From assembly GCF_040050925.1 (NCBI RefSeq), contig NZ_CP157390.1, positions 2,418,001 to 2,482,000 of the forward strand: a DNA stretch of 64,000 bases, given 5' to 3'. Made by a program: the position numbers and the translations under genes. The DNA is from Leifsonia sp. NPDC080035 (GTDB lineage Bacteria; Actinomycetota; Actinomycetes; Actinomycetales; Microbacteriaceae). The notes under the pieces were generated by a model. That model ran no database searches. It saw nothing but the letters and a program-made list of their open reading frames with translations, and was not told where the DNA came from. Positions 17,926-26,313 of this stretch are shown one piece after another (positions within the stretch are counted from its first letter, which is position 1; each line of letters opens with the position of its first letter).

Positions 17926-17959
17926 TCCAGTCCCACCCCAAAGAACAAAGGAGTCACCT

Positions 17960-19480
17960 ATGGCCGACTACGTCGTCGCCATCGACCAGGGAACCACGAG
18001 CACCCGGGCGATCATCTTCGACAAGTCCGGGTCGATCGTCTCGACCGGACAGCTCGAGCACGAGCAGATCTTCCCGAAGGCGGGCTGGGTCGAGCACAAC
18101 CCGGTCGAGATCTGGAACAACACCCGCGAGGTCATCGGGCAGGCGCTCTCCAAGGCCGACCTCACCCGCCACGACATCGCGGCCGTCGGCATCACCAACC
18201 AGCGCGAGACCGCGGTGGTCTGGGACAAGAACACGGGCGAGCCGGTCTACAACGCGATCGTCTGGCAGGACACCCGCACCCAGCCGATCGTCGACCGCCT
18301 GGCGGCCGACGGCGGCGTCGAGCGGTTCAAGCAGATCGTCGGCCTGCCGCTGGCGACCTACTTCTCCGGCACCAAGATCACCTGGATCCTGGAGAACGTC
18401 GAGGGCGCCCGCGAGCGTGCCGAGGCGGGCGACCTGCTCTTCGGCAACACCGACGCGTGGGTGCTCTGGAACCTCACCGGCGGACCCGACGGCGGTGTGC
18501 ACGCGACCGACGTGACCAACGCCTCCCGGACCATGTTCATGGACCTGGAGACGCTCACGTGGCGCGACGATATCCTCGAGGCGTTCGGCGTCCCGCGGTC
18601 GATGCTTCCGGAGATCAAGAGCTCCTCCGAGGTCTACGGCACGGTCGAGTCGTCCAGCCTGCTCCGCGAGGTGCCCGTCGCGGGCATCCTCGGCGACCAG
18701 CAGGCCGCGACCTTCGGCCAGGCCGCGTTCGACACGGGCGAGTCCAAGAACACCTACGGCACCGGCAACTTCCTCATCTTCAACACGGGTGAGGAGATCG
18801 TCCACTCCAAGAACGGCCTGCTGACCACGCTCGGCTACAAGCTGGGCGACGAGAAGCCGCACTACGCCCTGGAGGGCTCGATCGCCGTCACCGGTTCGCT
18901 GGTGCAGTGGCTGCGCGACAACCTCGGCATCATCTCCAGCGCCCCCGAGATCGAGGACCTGGCGAAGACGGTCGAGGACAACGGCGGCGCGTACTTCGTG
19001 CCCGCGTTCTCCGGCCTGTTCGCGCCGTACTGGCGTTCGGACGCGCGCGGCGCCCTGGTGGGTCTCACGCGTTACGTGAACAAGGGCCACATCGCCCGGG
19101 CCGTGCTCGAGGCGACCGCCTTCCAGACCCGCGAGGTGCTGGATGCGGTCAACGCCGACTCCGGCGTCGACCTCACCGAGCTGAAGGTGGACGGCGGCAT
19201 GATCGCCAACAACACCCTCATGCAGTTCCAGGCGGACATCCTCGGCGTCCCGGTCGTGCGACCGGTCGTCGCGGAGACGACCGCCCTCGGCGCGGCCTAC
19301 GCCGCCGGTCTCGCGACGGGATTCTGGGAGAACCTGGACGACCTGCGCAAGAACTGGCAGGAGGACCGCCGCTGGACGCCGAACATGGACGACGCCGAGC
19401 GCGAGCGCCAGCTGCGCCTCTGGAAGAAGGCCGTCACCAAGACGTTCGACTGGGTCGACGACGACGTGACGAACGCCTGA
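17960..19480 (+). CDS. glpK: glycerol kinase
   Basis: Phosphorylates glycerol with ATP, trapping it in the cytosol for GlpD. 506 residues. The FGGY-kinase phosphate loop IDQGTTSTRAI is at residues 8-18; AIVWQDTRT (about 90-98), the GDQQAATFGQ block, YGTGNFLIFNTG and the C-terminal VDGGMIANN complete the family signature. A strong AAAGGAG site lies before the ATG. A terminator follows, closing the glycerol locus. Confidence 0.97.
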   Translation: MADYVVAIDQGTTSTRAIIFDKSGSIVSTGQLEHEQIFPKAGWVEHNPVEIWNNTREVIGQALSKADLTRHDIAAVGITNQRETAVVWDKNTGEPVYNAIVWQDTRTQPIVDRLAADGGVERFKQIVGLPLATYFSGTKITWILENVEGARERAEAGDLLFGNTDAWVLWNLTGGPDGGVHATDVTNASRTMFMDLETLTWRDDILEAFGVPRSMLPEIKSSSEVYGTVESSSLLREVPVAGILGDQQAATFGQAAFDTGESKNTYGTGNFLIFNTGEEIVHSKNGLLTTLGYKLGDEKPHYALEGSIAVTGSLVQWLRDNLGIISSAPEIEDLAKTVEDNGGAYFVPAFSGLFAPYWRSDARGALVGLTRYVNKGHIARAVLEATAFQTREVLDAVNADSGVDLTELKVDGGMIANNTLMQFQADILGVPVVRPVVAETTALGAAYAAGLATGFWENLDDLRKNWQEDRRWTPNMDDAERERQLRLWKKAVTKTFDWVDDDVTNA

Positions 19481-19495
19481 CACACGGGAACGACG

Positions 19496-19531
19496 ACGAG
19501 CGCCGTCCGGCATCCGCCGGGCGGCGCTCGT
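19496..19531 (+). terminator. Terminator after glpK
   Basis: ACGAGCGCCG (19496-19505) pairs with CGGCGCTCGT (19522-19531), with further pairing of CCGG inside the loop; TCGTGCGT follows. 15 nt past the glpK stop. Confidence 0.8.
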
Positions 19532-19613
19532 TCGTGCGTCGGGGACGCATACCTCTCGATTCCCTCATGCTGCGGAAAGCCGCCGCGCAGGTGCGCTGGA
19601 TACCGTGGCGGGG

Positions 19614-20891
19614 ATGAGACACTCTGCGACCGCCGTCTCCGTGCGGCACGGCCGGCTTCCCGAGCGGCGTGCGCGCGGCCCGCTGGCGCGCCTGCTGGCC
19701 GGGACGCTGGCGGTGCTCACGGTGTCGGCCGGGGCCGTCGCCGCGTATGCCGTCGGCGACACGTTGCAGTCGCTGAAGCCGTCCATCCATCTGGTGTCGG
19801 CGTCCGGGAAGTCGGTGACGCCGCCGGCCGTGGGGGCGGAGTCGGGCGAGGTGAACATCCTGCTCGCCGGCACGGACACCCGCACCGGGCAGGGCGGCCA
19901 GTTCTCGACCGCCGACGAGCTCGCGGGCAGCTCGGGGGCGGGCAACAACGACGTGACGATGGTGCTGCATCTCTCTGCCGACCACAAGCACGCGTCGGTC
20001 ATCAGCATCCCGCGTGACCTCATGGTGCCGGTGCCGTCGTGCCCGACCACGAACGGATCGACGTCCGCCCAGTCGAGCGCGCAGTTCAACACGACGCTGT
20101 CGACCGGCGGGCTCTCCTGCGTGGTCCTCACCGCGGAGGCGCTGACCGGGCTCACCATCCCGTACGCGGCCGAGATCAGCTTCGACGGGGTCACGGCCAT
20201 GTCGAACGCGGTCGGCGGCGTCACCGTCTGCCTGGCGACGCCGCTCGTCGACCCCTACGTCGGCCTCGACCTCACGGCGGGGGACCAGACCCTCGTTGGA
20301 TCGGACGCGCTCGCGTTCGTCCGCAGCCGGCACGGCGTCGGGGACGGCAGCGACCTCGGCCGGATCAGCAACCAGCAGCTGTTCCTCTCCGCGTTGCTGC
20401 GCAAGGCCACAAGCGCCGGTGTGCTCGGCAACCCGCTCACGCTGTACTCGCTGGCGAAGGCCGCCACCTCCAACATCCAGCTCTCCGACACGCTCTCCTC
20501 GCCGACGACCCTGGTGTCCATCGGGCTGGCGTTGAAGAGCGTCCCGCTGCGCGACTTCGTCTTCGTGCAGTACCCGACCATGACCGATCCGGATGACCCG
20601 AACCGCGTCGTGCCGGAGCCGACGGGAGTGGATGCGCTGAAGCGCGCGCTCACGACGGATACCCCGGTCGTGCTCACCGGGACGACCGGATCGGGCACCG
20701 AGGCGGCGCCGAGCGCGACGTCGACCGCGAGCCCGACGGCGACCGCAGGCCCGACAGCGACGCCCACACCGACTCCGACCTCAGCGGCGTCCACATCCCC
20801 GACCTCGACACCGACCCCGACAGCGGTCAGCCTGCCGACCGATGTGACCGGTCAGACCGCCGACCAGCAGACCTGCACCAAGGGCAACTGA
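19614..20891 (+). CDS. LytR-CpsA-Psr (LCP) family cell-wall ligase
   Basis: Membrane-anchored phosphotransferase expected to attach glycopolymers (wall teichoic acid-like or arabinogalactan-like) to peptidoglycan outside the cell. After a basic N-terminus, one membrane helix spans about residues 22-44. The LCP domain carries NILLAGTDTRTGQGG, the conserved SIPRDLMVPVP and the FVRSRHGVGDGSDLGR block. The last 55 residues are a Thr/Pro/Ser/Ala-rich tail, probably a wall-spanning stalk. TACCGT (19601-19606) lies 7 nt before the ATG at 19614 with no Shine-Dalgarno sequence; a GTG at 19605 overlaps that box and is less likely. Confidence 0.9.
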   Translation: MRHSATAVSVRHGRLPERRARGPLARLLAGTLAVLTVSAGAVAAYAVGDTLQSLKPSIHLVSASGKSVTPPAVGAESGEVNILLAGTDTRTGQGGQFSTADELAGSSGAGNNDVTMVLHLSADHKHASVISIPRDLMVPVPSCPTTNGSTSAQSSAQFNTTLSTGGLSCVVLTAEALTGLTIPYAAEISFDGVTAMSNAVGGVTVCLATPLVDPYVGLDLTAGDQTLVGSDALAFVRSRHGVGDGSDLGRISNQQLFLSALLRKATSAGVLGNPLTLYSLAKAATSNIQLSDTLSSPTTLVSIGLALKSVPLRDFVFVQYPTMTDPDDPNRVVPEPTGVDALKRALTTDTPVVLTGTTGSGTEAAPSATSTASPTATAGPTATPTPTPTSAASTSPTSTPTPTAVSLPTDVTGQTADQQTCTKGN

Positions 20892-20901
20892 GTCGCCCGG
20901 C

Positions 20902-21636
20902 TCAGGAGGCGAGCAGGGCGGGCAGCGCGTCGAGGCCCTGGATCGTCCGCACGCCCGCGCTGCAGGCGTCCGCCGCATCCTCCGCGGACGGGACGGCGCC
21001 GGTGCGGTCCAGCCAGACGCCGGTCAGTCCGGCACGGGCAGCGCCGATCGCGTCCGTGCGCAGGCGGTCGCCGATGTAGGCGGCCTGTCGCGGCTCGATG
21101 CCGAACTCCGCGCACGCGGCCAGGAAGATCGCCGGGTCCGGCTTGGCGACCCCGACCTCGCCGGAGGCGATCAGCCGCTGGATGCGCGCGTCCAGGCCGA
21201 CGGACTCCACCTTGCGGCGCTGGAAGGCCAGGTCGCCGTTCGTGATCAGGCCGAAGCGGACGCCGGGGATGCGCCGGGCGAGCTCGTCCAGGCACGGCAG
21301 GGCGTCGTCGTGCAACGACCACGCGGCCACGTAGTGCTCGAAGTAGCGGGCGAACCAGGCGCTCGCGTCCTCGTCCGAGAGCGCAACACCGTGCCGCGCG
21401 GCGAAGTCGCGCGCCCTGGCCTGACGCTGGCCCTCGAAGTCGAGGCGCCCGGCGAGGTAGGAGTGGTAGTGCTGCTCCTCCAGGTCGTGCCAGAGCGCGA
21501 CCAGTTCGCGCGCCTCCAGCCGTCCGTACGGCGCGCCGAGCATCGCTGCGTACCGTTGGATGCCCGCCGCGACGGCGGCCCGGTGCGCGAAGAGGGTGTC
21601 GTCCAGGTCGAAGAGCACGACCGCGGGCGCGGTCAC
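20902..21636 (-). CDS. HAD-superfamily hydrolase
   Basis: 244 residues with the HAD core in order: motif I VVLFDLDDTLF at residues 6-16, a helical cap, motif II GLITNGD, motif III region VAKPDPAIF and motif IV YIGDRLRTDAIG. Members dephosphorylate small metabolites; the true substrate is not visible. Starts with GTG at 21636 that overlaps the stop of the upstream GNAT gene (GTGA). Third gene of the trpS-GNAT-HAD overlap operon. Confidence 0.85.
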   Translation of the reverse strand: MTAPAVVLFDLDDTLFAHRAAVAAGIQRYAAMLGAPYGRLEARELVALWHDLEEQHYHSYLAGRLDFEGQRQARARDFAARHGVALSDEDASAWFARYFEHYVAAWSLHDDALPCLDELARRIPGVRFGLITNGDLAFQRRKVESVGLDARIQRLIASGEVGVAKPDPAIFLAACAEFGIEPRQAAYIGDRLRTDAIGAARAGLTGVWLDRTGAVPSAEDAADACSAGVRTIQGLDALPALLAS

Positions 21637-22241
21637 GGCCGCGACTGCCGGAACGTCTCCTCCGGCCAGCCCTCGACGGGGATGCGCGGATCCTCGGCGA
21701 GGAGGCCCGCCTGCCAGTCGTCGCGGCGCACGCCGCGCTGCACGCCGCCGAGGCGGCGCCTGCCCTCCCAGTGGAATCCGGCGCGGCGCGCGACGGCGGC
21801 GCTCGCGGCGTTGCCCTCGAACGCGAACCACTCGACGCGCTGGAGGCCGAGGCCGCCGGGCGCTGGCGCGAACCCGAAGTCGAGCACGAGGGAGACCGCC
21901 TCCGACATCACGCCGCGACCGCGCGCCTCGGGGGCCAGCCAGAAGCCGATCTCCGCCTGTCGTTCCTCGATGCCGTGCAGGCCGATCATGCCGACGAGCG
22001 TCTCACCCGCGACCCCGGGGCCATCGGCACGGATCGCCCACGTGCAGCTGCGCCCGCTCACCCAGCCGTCCGCGACCATGCCGGTCACGAAGCCGTGTGC
22101 GTCCTCCCGTCCGTACGGGACGGGGACGGTTGTCCACCCGGCGATCTCCGGGTCCTGGCAGAGCACCGCGATGCGGTCCACATCGGCGAGACCGGGCGCG
22201 TCGAGCCGGACCCGCTCCCCGGCCAGCTCGACGACGCCCAT
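21633..22241 (-). CDS. GNAT family N-acetyltransferase (RimJ/RimL type)
   Basis: 202 residues. LAPEARGRGVMSEAV holds the acetyl-CoA pyrophosphate loop and VEWFAFEGNAASAAVARRAGF the late strand-helix typical of the RimJ/RimL branch, which acetylates ribosomal protein N-termini or small amines. The exact substrate is open. Its ATG shares one base with the trpS stop and its end overlaps the HAD gene. Confidence 0.85.
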   Translation of the reverse strand: MGVVELAGERVRLDAPGLADVDRIAVLCQDPEIAGWTTVPVPYGREDAHGFVTGMVADGWVSGRSCTWAIRADGPGVAGETLVGMIGLHGIEERQAEIGFWLAPEARGRGVMSEAVSLVLDFGFAPAPGGLGLQRVEWFAFEGNAASAAVARRAGFHWEGRRRLGGVQRGVRRDDWQAGLLAEDPRIPVEGWPEETFRQSRP

Positions 22242-23251
22242 CAGCGCGCCCGCCGCAGCAGACCGATGGCCTCGTAGGCCTTGGCGAGGGTGACCTCGGC
22301 CACGGCGCTCGCGCGCTCGGCGTTGCCGTCTAGGATGCGGTCGAGCTCGGCGGGGTCGGCCAGCAGCTCCAGCGTGCGCTCGCGGACGGGGCTGAGGGTG
22401 TCGACCACGACCTCCACGAGACCCTTCTTGAAGTCTCCGTAGCCCTTGCCGTCGTACTCGACCTCGATCGACTCGATCGGGCGCCCCGAGAGCGCCGAGT
22501 AGATGCTCAGCAGGTTCGAGATGCCGGGCTTGCCCTCGCGGTCATAGGAGACGACGCCGTCGGTGTCGGTCACCGCGCGCATGATCTTCTTGCGCGTCGC
22601 GTCCGGCTCGTCGAGCACCCAGATGATGCCGGCGCCGGAGTCGGCCGACTTCGACATCTTCGACTGCGGGTTCTGCAGGTCGTAGATGCGGGCGCCGTCC
22701 TTGAGGATCATCGCCTGCGGCACCACGAAGGTCTCGCCGAACCGGCTGTTGAACCGCTCGGCGAGGTCGCGGGTGAGCTCGACGTGCTGGCGCTGGTCGT
22801 CGCCGACCGGCACGACCTCCGTGTCGTAGAGCAGGATGTCCGCCGCCATCAGCACGGGATACGCGAACAGGCCGACCGAGGTCGCCTCTGCCCCCTGCTT
22901 GGCCGACTTGTCCTTGAACTGTGTCATCCGCGACGCCTCGCCGAAGCCGGTGATGGTGTTCAGCACCCAGGCGAGCTGCGCGTGTGCCGGCACGTGCGAC
23001 TGCACGTAGAGCGTCGACGCGGACGGGTCGATGCCGGCCGCGATGTACTGGGCCGCCGTGCGCCGGGTCTTCTGGCGCAGCTCCTCCGGGTCCTGCGCGA
23101 CGGTGATCGCGTGCAGGTCGACGACGGAGAAGAACGCGTCGTGCGTCGTCTGCAGCTGCTTCCACTGCAGCAGGGCGCCGACGTAGTTGCCGAGGTGCAG
23201 CGACTCCGCGGAGGGCTGCATTCCGGAATAGAGACGGGGGAGGGATGTCAT
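22241..23251 (-). CDS. trpS: tryptophanyl-tRNA synthetase
   Basis: Class I aminoacyl-tRNA synthetase charging tRNA-Trp. 336 residues, usual for bacteria. The HIGH-like motif HLGN is at residues 19-22 and KMSKS at about 197-201; VGDDQRQHVELTRDLAERF in between is diagnostic for TrpRS. A GAAGG site precedes the ATG. Heads a tight three-gene operon with the GNAT and HAD genes. Confidence 0.97.
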   Translation of the reverse strand: MTSLPRLYSGMQPSAESLHLGNYVGALLQWKQLQTTHDAFFSVVDLHAITVAQDPEELRQKTRRTAAQYIAAGIDPSASTLYVQSHVPAHAQLAWVLNTITGFGEASRMTQFKDKSAKQGAEATSVGLFAYPVLMAADILLYDTEVVPVGDDQRQHVELTRDLAERFNSRFGETFVVPQAMILKDGARIYDLQNPQSKMSKSADSGAGIIWVLDEPDATRKKIMRAVTDTDGVVSYDREGKPGISNLLSIYSALSGRPIESIEVEYDGKGYGDFKKGLVEVVVDTLSPVRERTLELLADPAELDRILDGNAERASAVAEVTLAKAYEAIGLLRRAR

Positions 23252-23290
23252 GTTCGTGCCTTCGGTTCGGTGGATGTGCGGATGGTCTAC

Positions 23291-24127
23291 TCAGAGCGCG
23301 TAGTCGACGACCACGGGGGTGTGGTCGGACCATCGCTCGTCGTAGGCGGACGCACGGTCCACCGCGTAGTGCTTCACCGTCGCCGCGAGGGCGGGAGTGG
23401 CCAGCTGGTAGTCGATCCGCCAGCCGGAGTCGTTGTCGAACGCCTTACCGCGCCACGACCACCAGGTGTACGGGCCGTCGACCTCGCCCGCCCACTTGCG
23501 GCCGACGTCCACCCAGCCGAGGCCGGCGCCCGCGTTGTACGCAGCGTCGTCCTCCGCGCCGAGGATGCGGTCGAAGTATGCGCGCTCCTCCGGGAGGAAG
23601 CCGGCACGCTTGACGTTGCCCTTCCAGTTGCGGATGTCCAGCGTGCGGTGCCCGACATTGAGATCGCCGAGGACGACGGCGAGCTCGCTGTGCTTCTGCA
23701 GCTCCGGCAGCCTGGCCTCCATCGCGTCGAGGAACTTGTACTTCTCGACCTGCTTGTCGGTCTCCGCCTCGCCCGAGTGCACGTAGGTGCTCACGACCGT
23801 GACGACCTTCCCGGCCACCTCGTAGTCGGCCTCGAGCCAGCGCCCGGCGCTGTCGAACTCGGTGGGGCCGAGCTCGACGCGGTGGATGGCCGCGCGGTGC
23901 CGGCTGGCGATCGCCACGCCGGCGCGCCCCTTGGCGCTCGCCGGGTCGTGCACGATGTCCCAGTCGTCGCCGAGCAGCGACTGGAGGTCCTCGGTGGACG
24001 CGCGCACCTCCTGCAGGGCGAGGATGTCGACGTCGCGCGTGTCCAGCCAGGAGCCCATCCCCTTGCGGAAGGCGGCACGGATGCCGTTGACGTTCACCGT
24101 CGCGATGCGCAGGGGTTTGCTTGGCAT
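23291..24127 (-). CDS. xth: exodeoxyribonuclease III / AP endonuclease
   Basis: 278 residues of the endonuclease/exonuclease/phosphatase fold acting on abasic sites and 3'-blocked ends in base excision repair. Motifs: IATVNVNGIRAA at the N-terminus, ILALQEVRA (metal Glu), GDLNVGH, and the C-terminal WRIDYQLA and SDHTPVVVD (catalytic His). TAGGCT (24134-24139) lies 6 nt before the ATG, inside the end of the upstream yihY-like gene, suggesting an internal leaderless promoter. Confidence 0.94.
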   Translation of the reverse strand: MPSKPLRIATVNVNGIRAAFRKGMGSWLDTRDVDILALQEVRASTEDLQSLLGDDWDIVHDPASAKGRAGVAIASRHRAAIHRVELGPTEFDSAGRWLEADYEVAGKVVTVVSTYVHSGEAETDKQVEKYKFLDAMEARLPELQKHSELAVVLGDLNVGHRTLDIRNWKGNVKRAGFLPEERAYFDRILGAEDDAAYNAGAGLGWVDVGRKWAGEVDGPYTWWSWRGKAFDNDSGWRIDYQLATPALAATVKHYAVDRASAYDERWSDHTPVVVDYAL

Positions 24128-24136
24128 GGATCAAGC

Positions 24137-25372
24137 CTACCGGGGACGGCCGACGCTCCCTTCGTCGAGCAGATCGTTGAGCCGGTGCTCCGCCTTCTCG
24201 ACACGACGCTGGGCCGGGAACCGGCCGAGCAGGCGGGCCCGGCGCAGCTCGTTCTTCGCGTCGTCGAGCTCCGCTCGCGCCACCAGCACGCGCGCCTTGT
24301 ACTCGGCGGCGGCGCGCTCGGCCGCCGCCTGCTCCGGAGTGATCATCCGCGGCGAGAGACCGCGGTCGAACATCCCGACCGCGATCCAGGACGCCGAGAG
24401 CAGGATCACCCGGGAGACCAGATTGAACCAGAGCAGCAGACCGACGAACACGGCGAAGCTGGCCAGCAGCGGGTTCTTGGTCGCGCTGCCGAGCAGCAGA
24501 CCGCCGAGCGCGCTCAGGCCTGCGAGCACCGCCGCGCCGAGCAGCACACCGAAGAAGAGGTTGCGCCACGGGATGGCCACCCTCGCCATCACGCGGAACA
24601 TGGCACCGAGCGTGAAGATGTTGAGCAGCAGCGACACCAGGAGGGCGGAGAACCGGGTGATGACGCCCGCCCAGAACGAGTCGGGGCTCAGGCCGACGAG
24701 GGTGAGCAGGAAGGTCAGCGCCTGGGTGCTCGCGATCGTGAGCAGGGCGGAGAACACGAGCACGACCCCGAAGGCCAGCGAGAGGAAGAGGTCGCGGATC
24801 TTCTGCAGCACATAGTTCGTGGTGTCCCGGCTGAGGCCGAAGACCGCGCGGACGGCCTGGCGTGTGTAGTACAGCCAGCCGATCGCGGTCCAGAGCAGGC
24901 CGATCGCCGCGATGATGCCGTACCAGCCGAAGCCGGTCGCCTGCTCCAGCTGCTCCTCGTTGATGACGCCGGGCGTCGAGCCGGTCTGGATGAGGCCGGG
25001 GACGGACTTGTTGATGAGGGTGACCAGCGCATCGAAGATGTCGGGGTTGCCGCTCAGCCAGATGCTCGCGGCGGAGAAGCCCAGCCAGATCGCCGCGAAG
25101 ATCGCGAACAGCGACTGGAAGCCCATCCCGGCCGCCCGCAGGTTTCCGTCGGAATGCGAGTAGTTGATGTACACGCGGTACGGCCGCAGGCTCTGCACCC
25201 ACTTGGCCAGTCGCGAGGCGCGGGCCACCGGCTTCTCGAGGCGCTCGCGCAGCGGCTCGGCGGCGTCGAGGAAGCGCTCCTTCAGCGTCTCCTCCGTCTC
25301 GGGCTGCACCGTCCCCTCGGCGCGCTGGAGCGCCTCGTCCGGCTCAGCCGGCTTCCGAGTGTTCCTCGCCAC
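24137..25372 (-). CDS. YihY/BrkB family inner membrane protein
   Basis: 411 residues: a basic N-terminus of about 70 residues, then six hydrophobic helices (about residues 90-330) and a charged, coiled-coil-like C-terminus rich in Arg, Ala and Glu. YINYSHSDGNLRAAGMGFQSLFA at the first helix is typical of the family. Despite the old BrkB label these are not ribonucleases; a transport or envelope role is suspected. TATCCT (25379-25384) lies 6 nt before the GTG start at 25372, indicating a leaderless mRNA; the frame continues upstream but across that box. Confidence 0.85.
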   Translation of the reverse strand: MARNTRKPAEPDEALQRAEGTVQPETEETLKERFLDAAEPLRERLEKPVARASRLAKWVQSLRPYRVYINYSHSDGNLRAAGMGFQSLFAIFAAIWLGFSAASIWLSGNPDIFDALVTLINKSVPGLIQTGSTPGVINEEQLEQATGFGWYGIIAAIGLLWTAIGWLYYTRQAVRAVFGLSRDTTNYVLQKIRDLFLSLAFGVVLVFSALLTIASTQALTFLLTLVGLSPDSFWAGVITRFSALLVSLLLNIFTLGAMFRVMARVAIPWRNLFFGVLLGAAVLAGLSALGGLLLGSATKNPLLASFAVFVGLLLWFNLVSRVILLSASWIAVGMFDRGLSPRMITPEQAAAERAAAEYKARVLVARAELDDAKNELRRARLLGRFPAQRRVEKAEHRLNDLLDEGSVGRPR

Positions 25373-25418
25373 CCCGCAAGGATAGCGAGCGGGATGCCTG
25401 CGCAAGAGAGGTTAAGCG

Positions 25419-25449
25419 GGCCGCGCGCCGCGGAGGGCGGCGCGCGGCC
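25419..25449 (-). terminator. Hairpin after the DUF4190-like gene
   Basis: GGCCGCGCGCCG (25419-25430) and CGGCGCGCGGCC (25438-25449) form a 12-bp perfect stem just past the stop of the minus-strand gene at 25457. Confidence 0.6.
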
Positions 25450-25456
25450 GGGTGGA

Positions 25457-25774
25457 TCAGTACGAGTACGACGAGTAGCCGGCGGAGGCGGCCACGGCAC
25501 TGAACACGATCGCGAGGATCACCATGAGGATGATGAACGCGATGTAGATGTAGCCGACGATGAGGCCGGCGAGCGCGAGGCCGCGGCCGGACTCGCCGGA
25601 GCGCTTGATCTGGCTGAGGGCGATGTGGCCGCAGATCACGCCGGCGAGCGGGAACACGAAGGCTCCAACCAGCGCGATGATGGCGAGCACGTTCGTGCCC
25701 GACTTCTGGGCGGGGTACGGGGTGTAGCCGGCCGGCGGCGCGGGCGGGTACGAGGCGGGCGTCTGGTCGGACAT
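25457..25774 (-). CDS. small DUF4190-type membrane protein
   Basis: 105 residues: a Pro/Tyr/Ala-rich cytosolic N-terminus (SYPPAPPAGYTPYPAQK), then two hydrophobic segments (about 27-48 and 66-93) flanking the GHIALSQIKRSGESGRGLA loop that marks DUF4190. The C-terminus ends in a Ser/Tyr-rich tail. Function unknown; such proteins are common single genes in actinomycetes. GGAGAAC before the ATG is a weak ribosome binding site. Confidence 0.75.
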   Translation of the reverse strand: MSDQTPASYPPAPPAGYTPYPAQKSGTNVLAIIALVGAFVFPLAGVICGHIALSQIKRSGESGRGLALAGLIVGYIYIAFIILMVILAIVFSAVAASAGYSSYSY

Positions 25775-25809
25775 GGTGAGGTGTTCTCCGATCGGGAAAC
25801 GGGTCGGGT

Positions 25810-26193
25810 TCAGTTCTGCGGCACGCTGCCCGCCAGCACACCCGCGGGATGAAGGGTGGCGGCGATGGCGTTCGCGGTCTCCTGGAACGCGGTGTCGGTC
25901 TTGGCGGCGCCGATGGCGCCGCCCTTGAGTGCGCCTGAGGCCATGTTGCGGTTCAGGCGGGCGACCAGGCGGCCCTCCGTGTCGACCATGAAGTCGACGA
26001 GGAAGGACACCTGGAAGTTCTTGCCGGCGAAGGCGCCGAGCCAGAAGGTGGAGGCGGCGCTGCCGCGCTTCGCCAGCAGCCCGCCGGTCGGGGTGGCCGT
26101 GACGGTGAAGCCCTGCGCCTGCAGCGCTGAGGCGACGAGGTGCCGCCCTGCGTCGTGGTCGCCGAGGATGAAGAAGTCGTGGGCGGAGGGCAT
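25810..26193 (-). CDS. hypothetical protein, 127 residues
   Basis: I do not recognise a family. The reading frame has good actinomycete codon use and a GAAGGA site before the ATG, so it is likely real. The N-terminus HDFFILGDHDAGRHLVASALQ looks like a small alpha/beta unit; the middle VSFLVDFMVDTEGRLVARLNR alternates in a strand-like way; a glycine-rich stretch (ASGALKGGAIGAAK) follows. No signal peptide or membrane helix is evident, though the glycine-rich stretch could contact a membrane. It precedes the DUF4190-type gene by 35 nt on the same strand, so the two may be co-transcribed. Confidence 0.65.
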   Translation of the reverse strand: MPSAHDFFILGDHDAGRHLVASALQAQGFTVTATPTGGLLAKRGSAASTFWLGAFAGKNFQVSFLVDFMVDTEGRLVARLNRNMASGALKGGAIGAAKTDTAFQETANAIAATLHPAGVLAGSVPQN

Positions 26194-26313
26194 GGCGGAG
26201 TCCTTCGGGCGAGAGTCGGGTGAGTTGGGGGTGGGCGCGACGGCGGGCCCGGCATGACACTCTATCGGGGTACAGCGACCGCGTCCATACCGCTGGCCCA
26301 GCGGGATGCGCGG

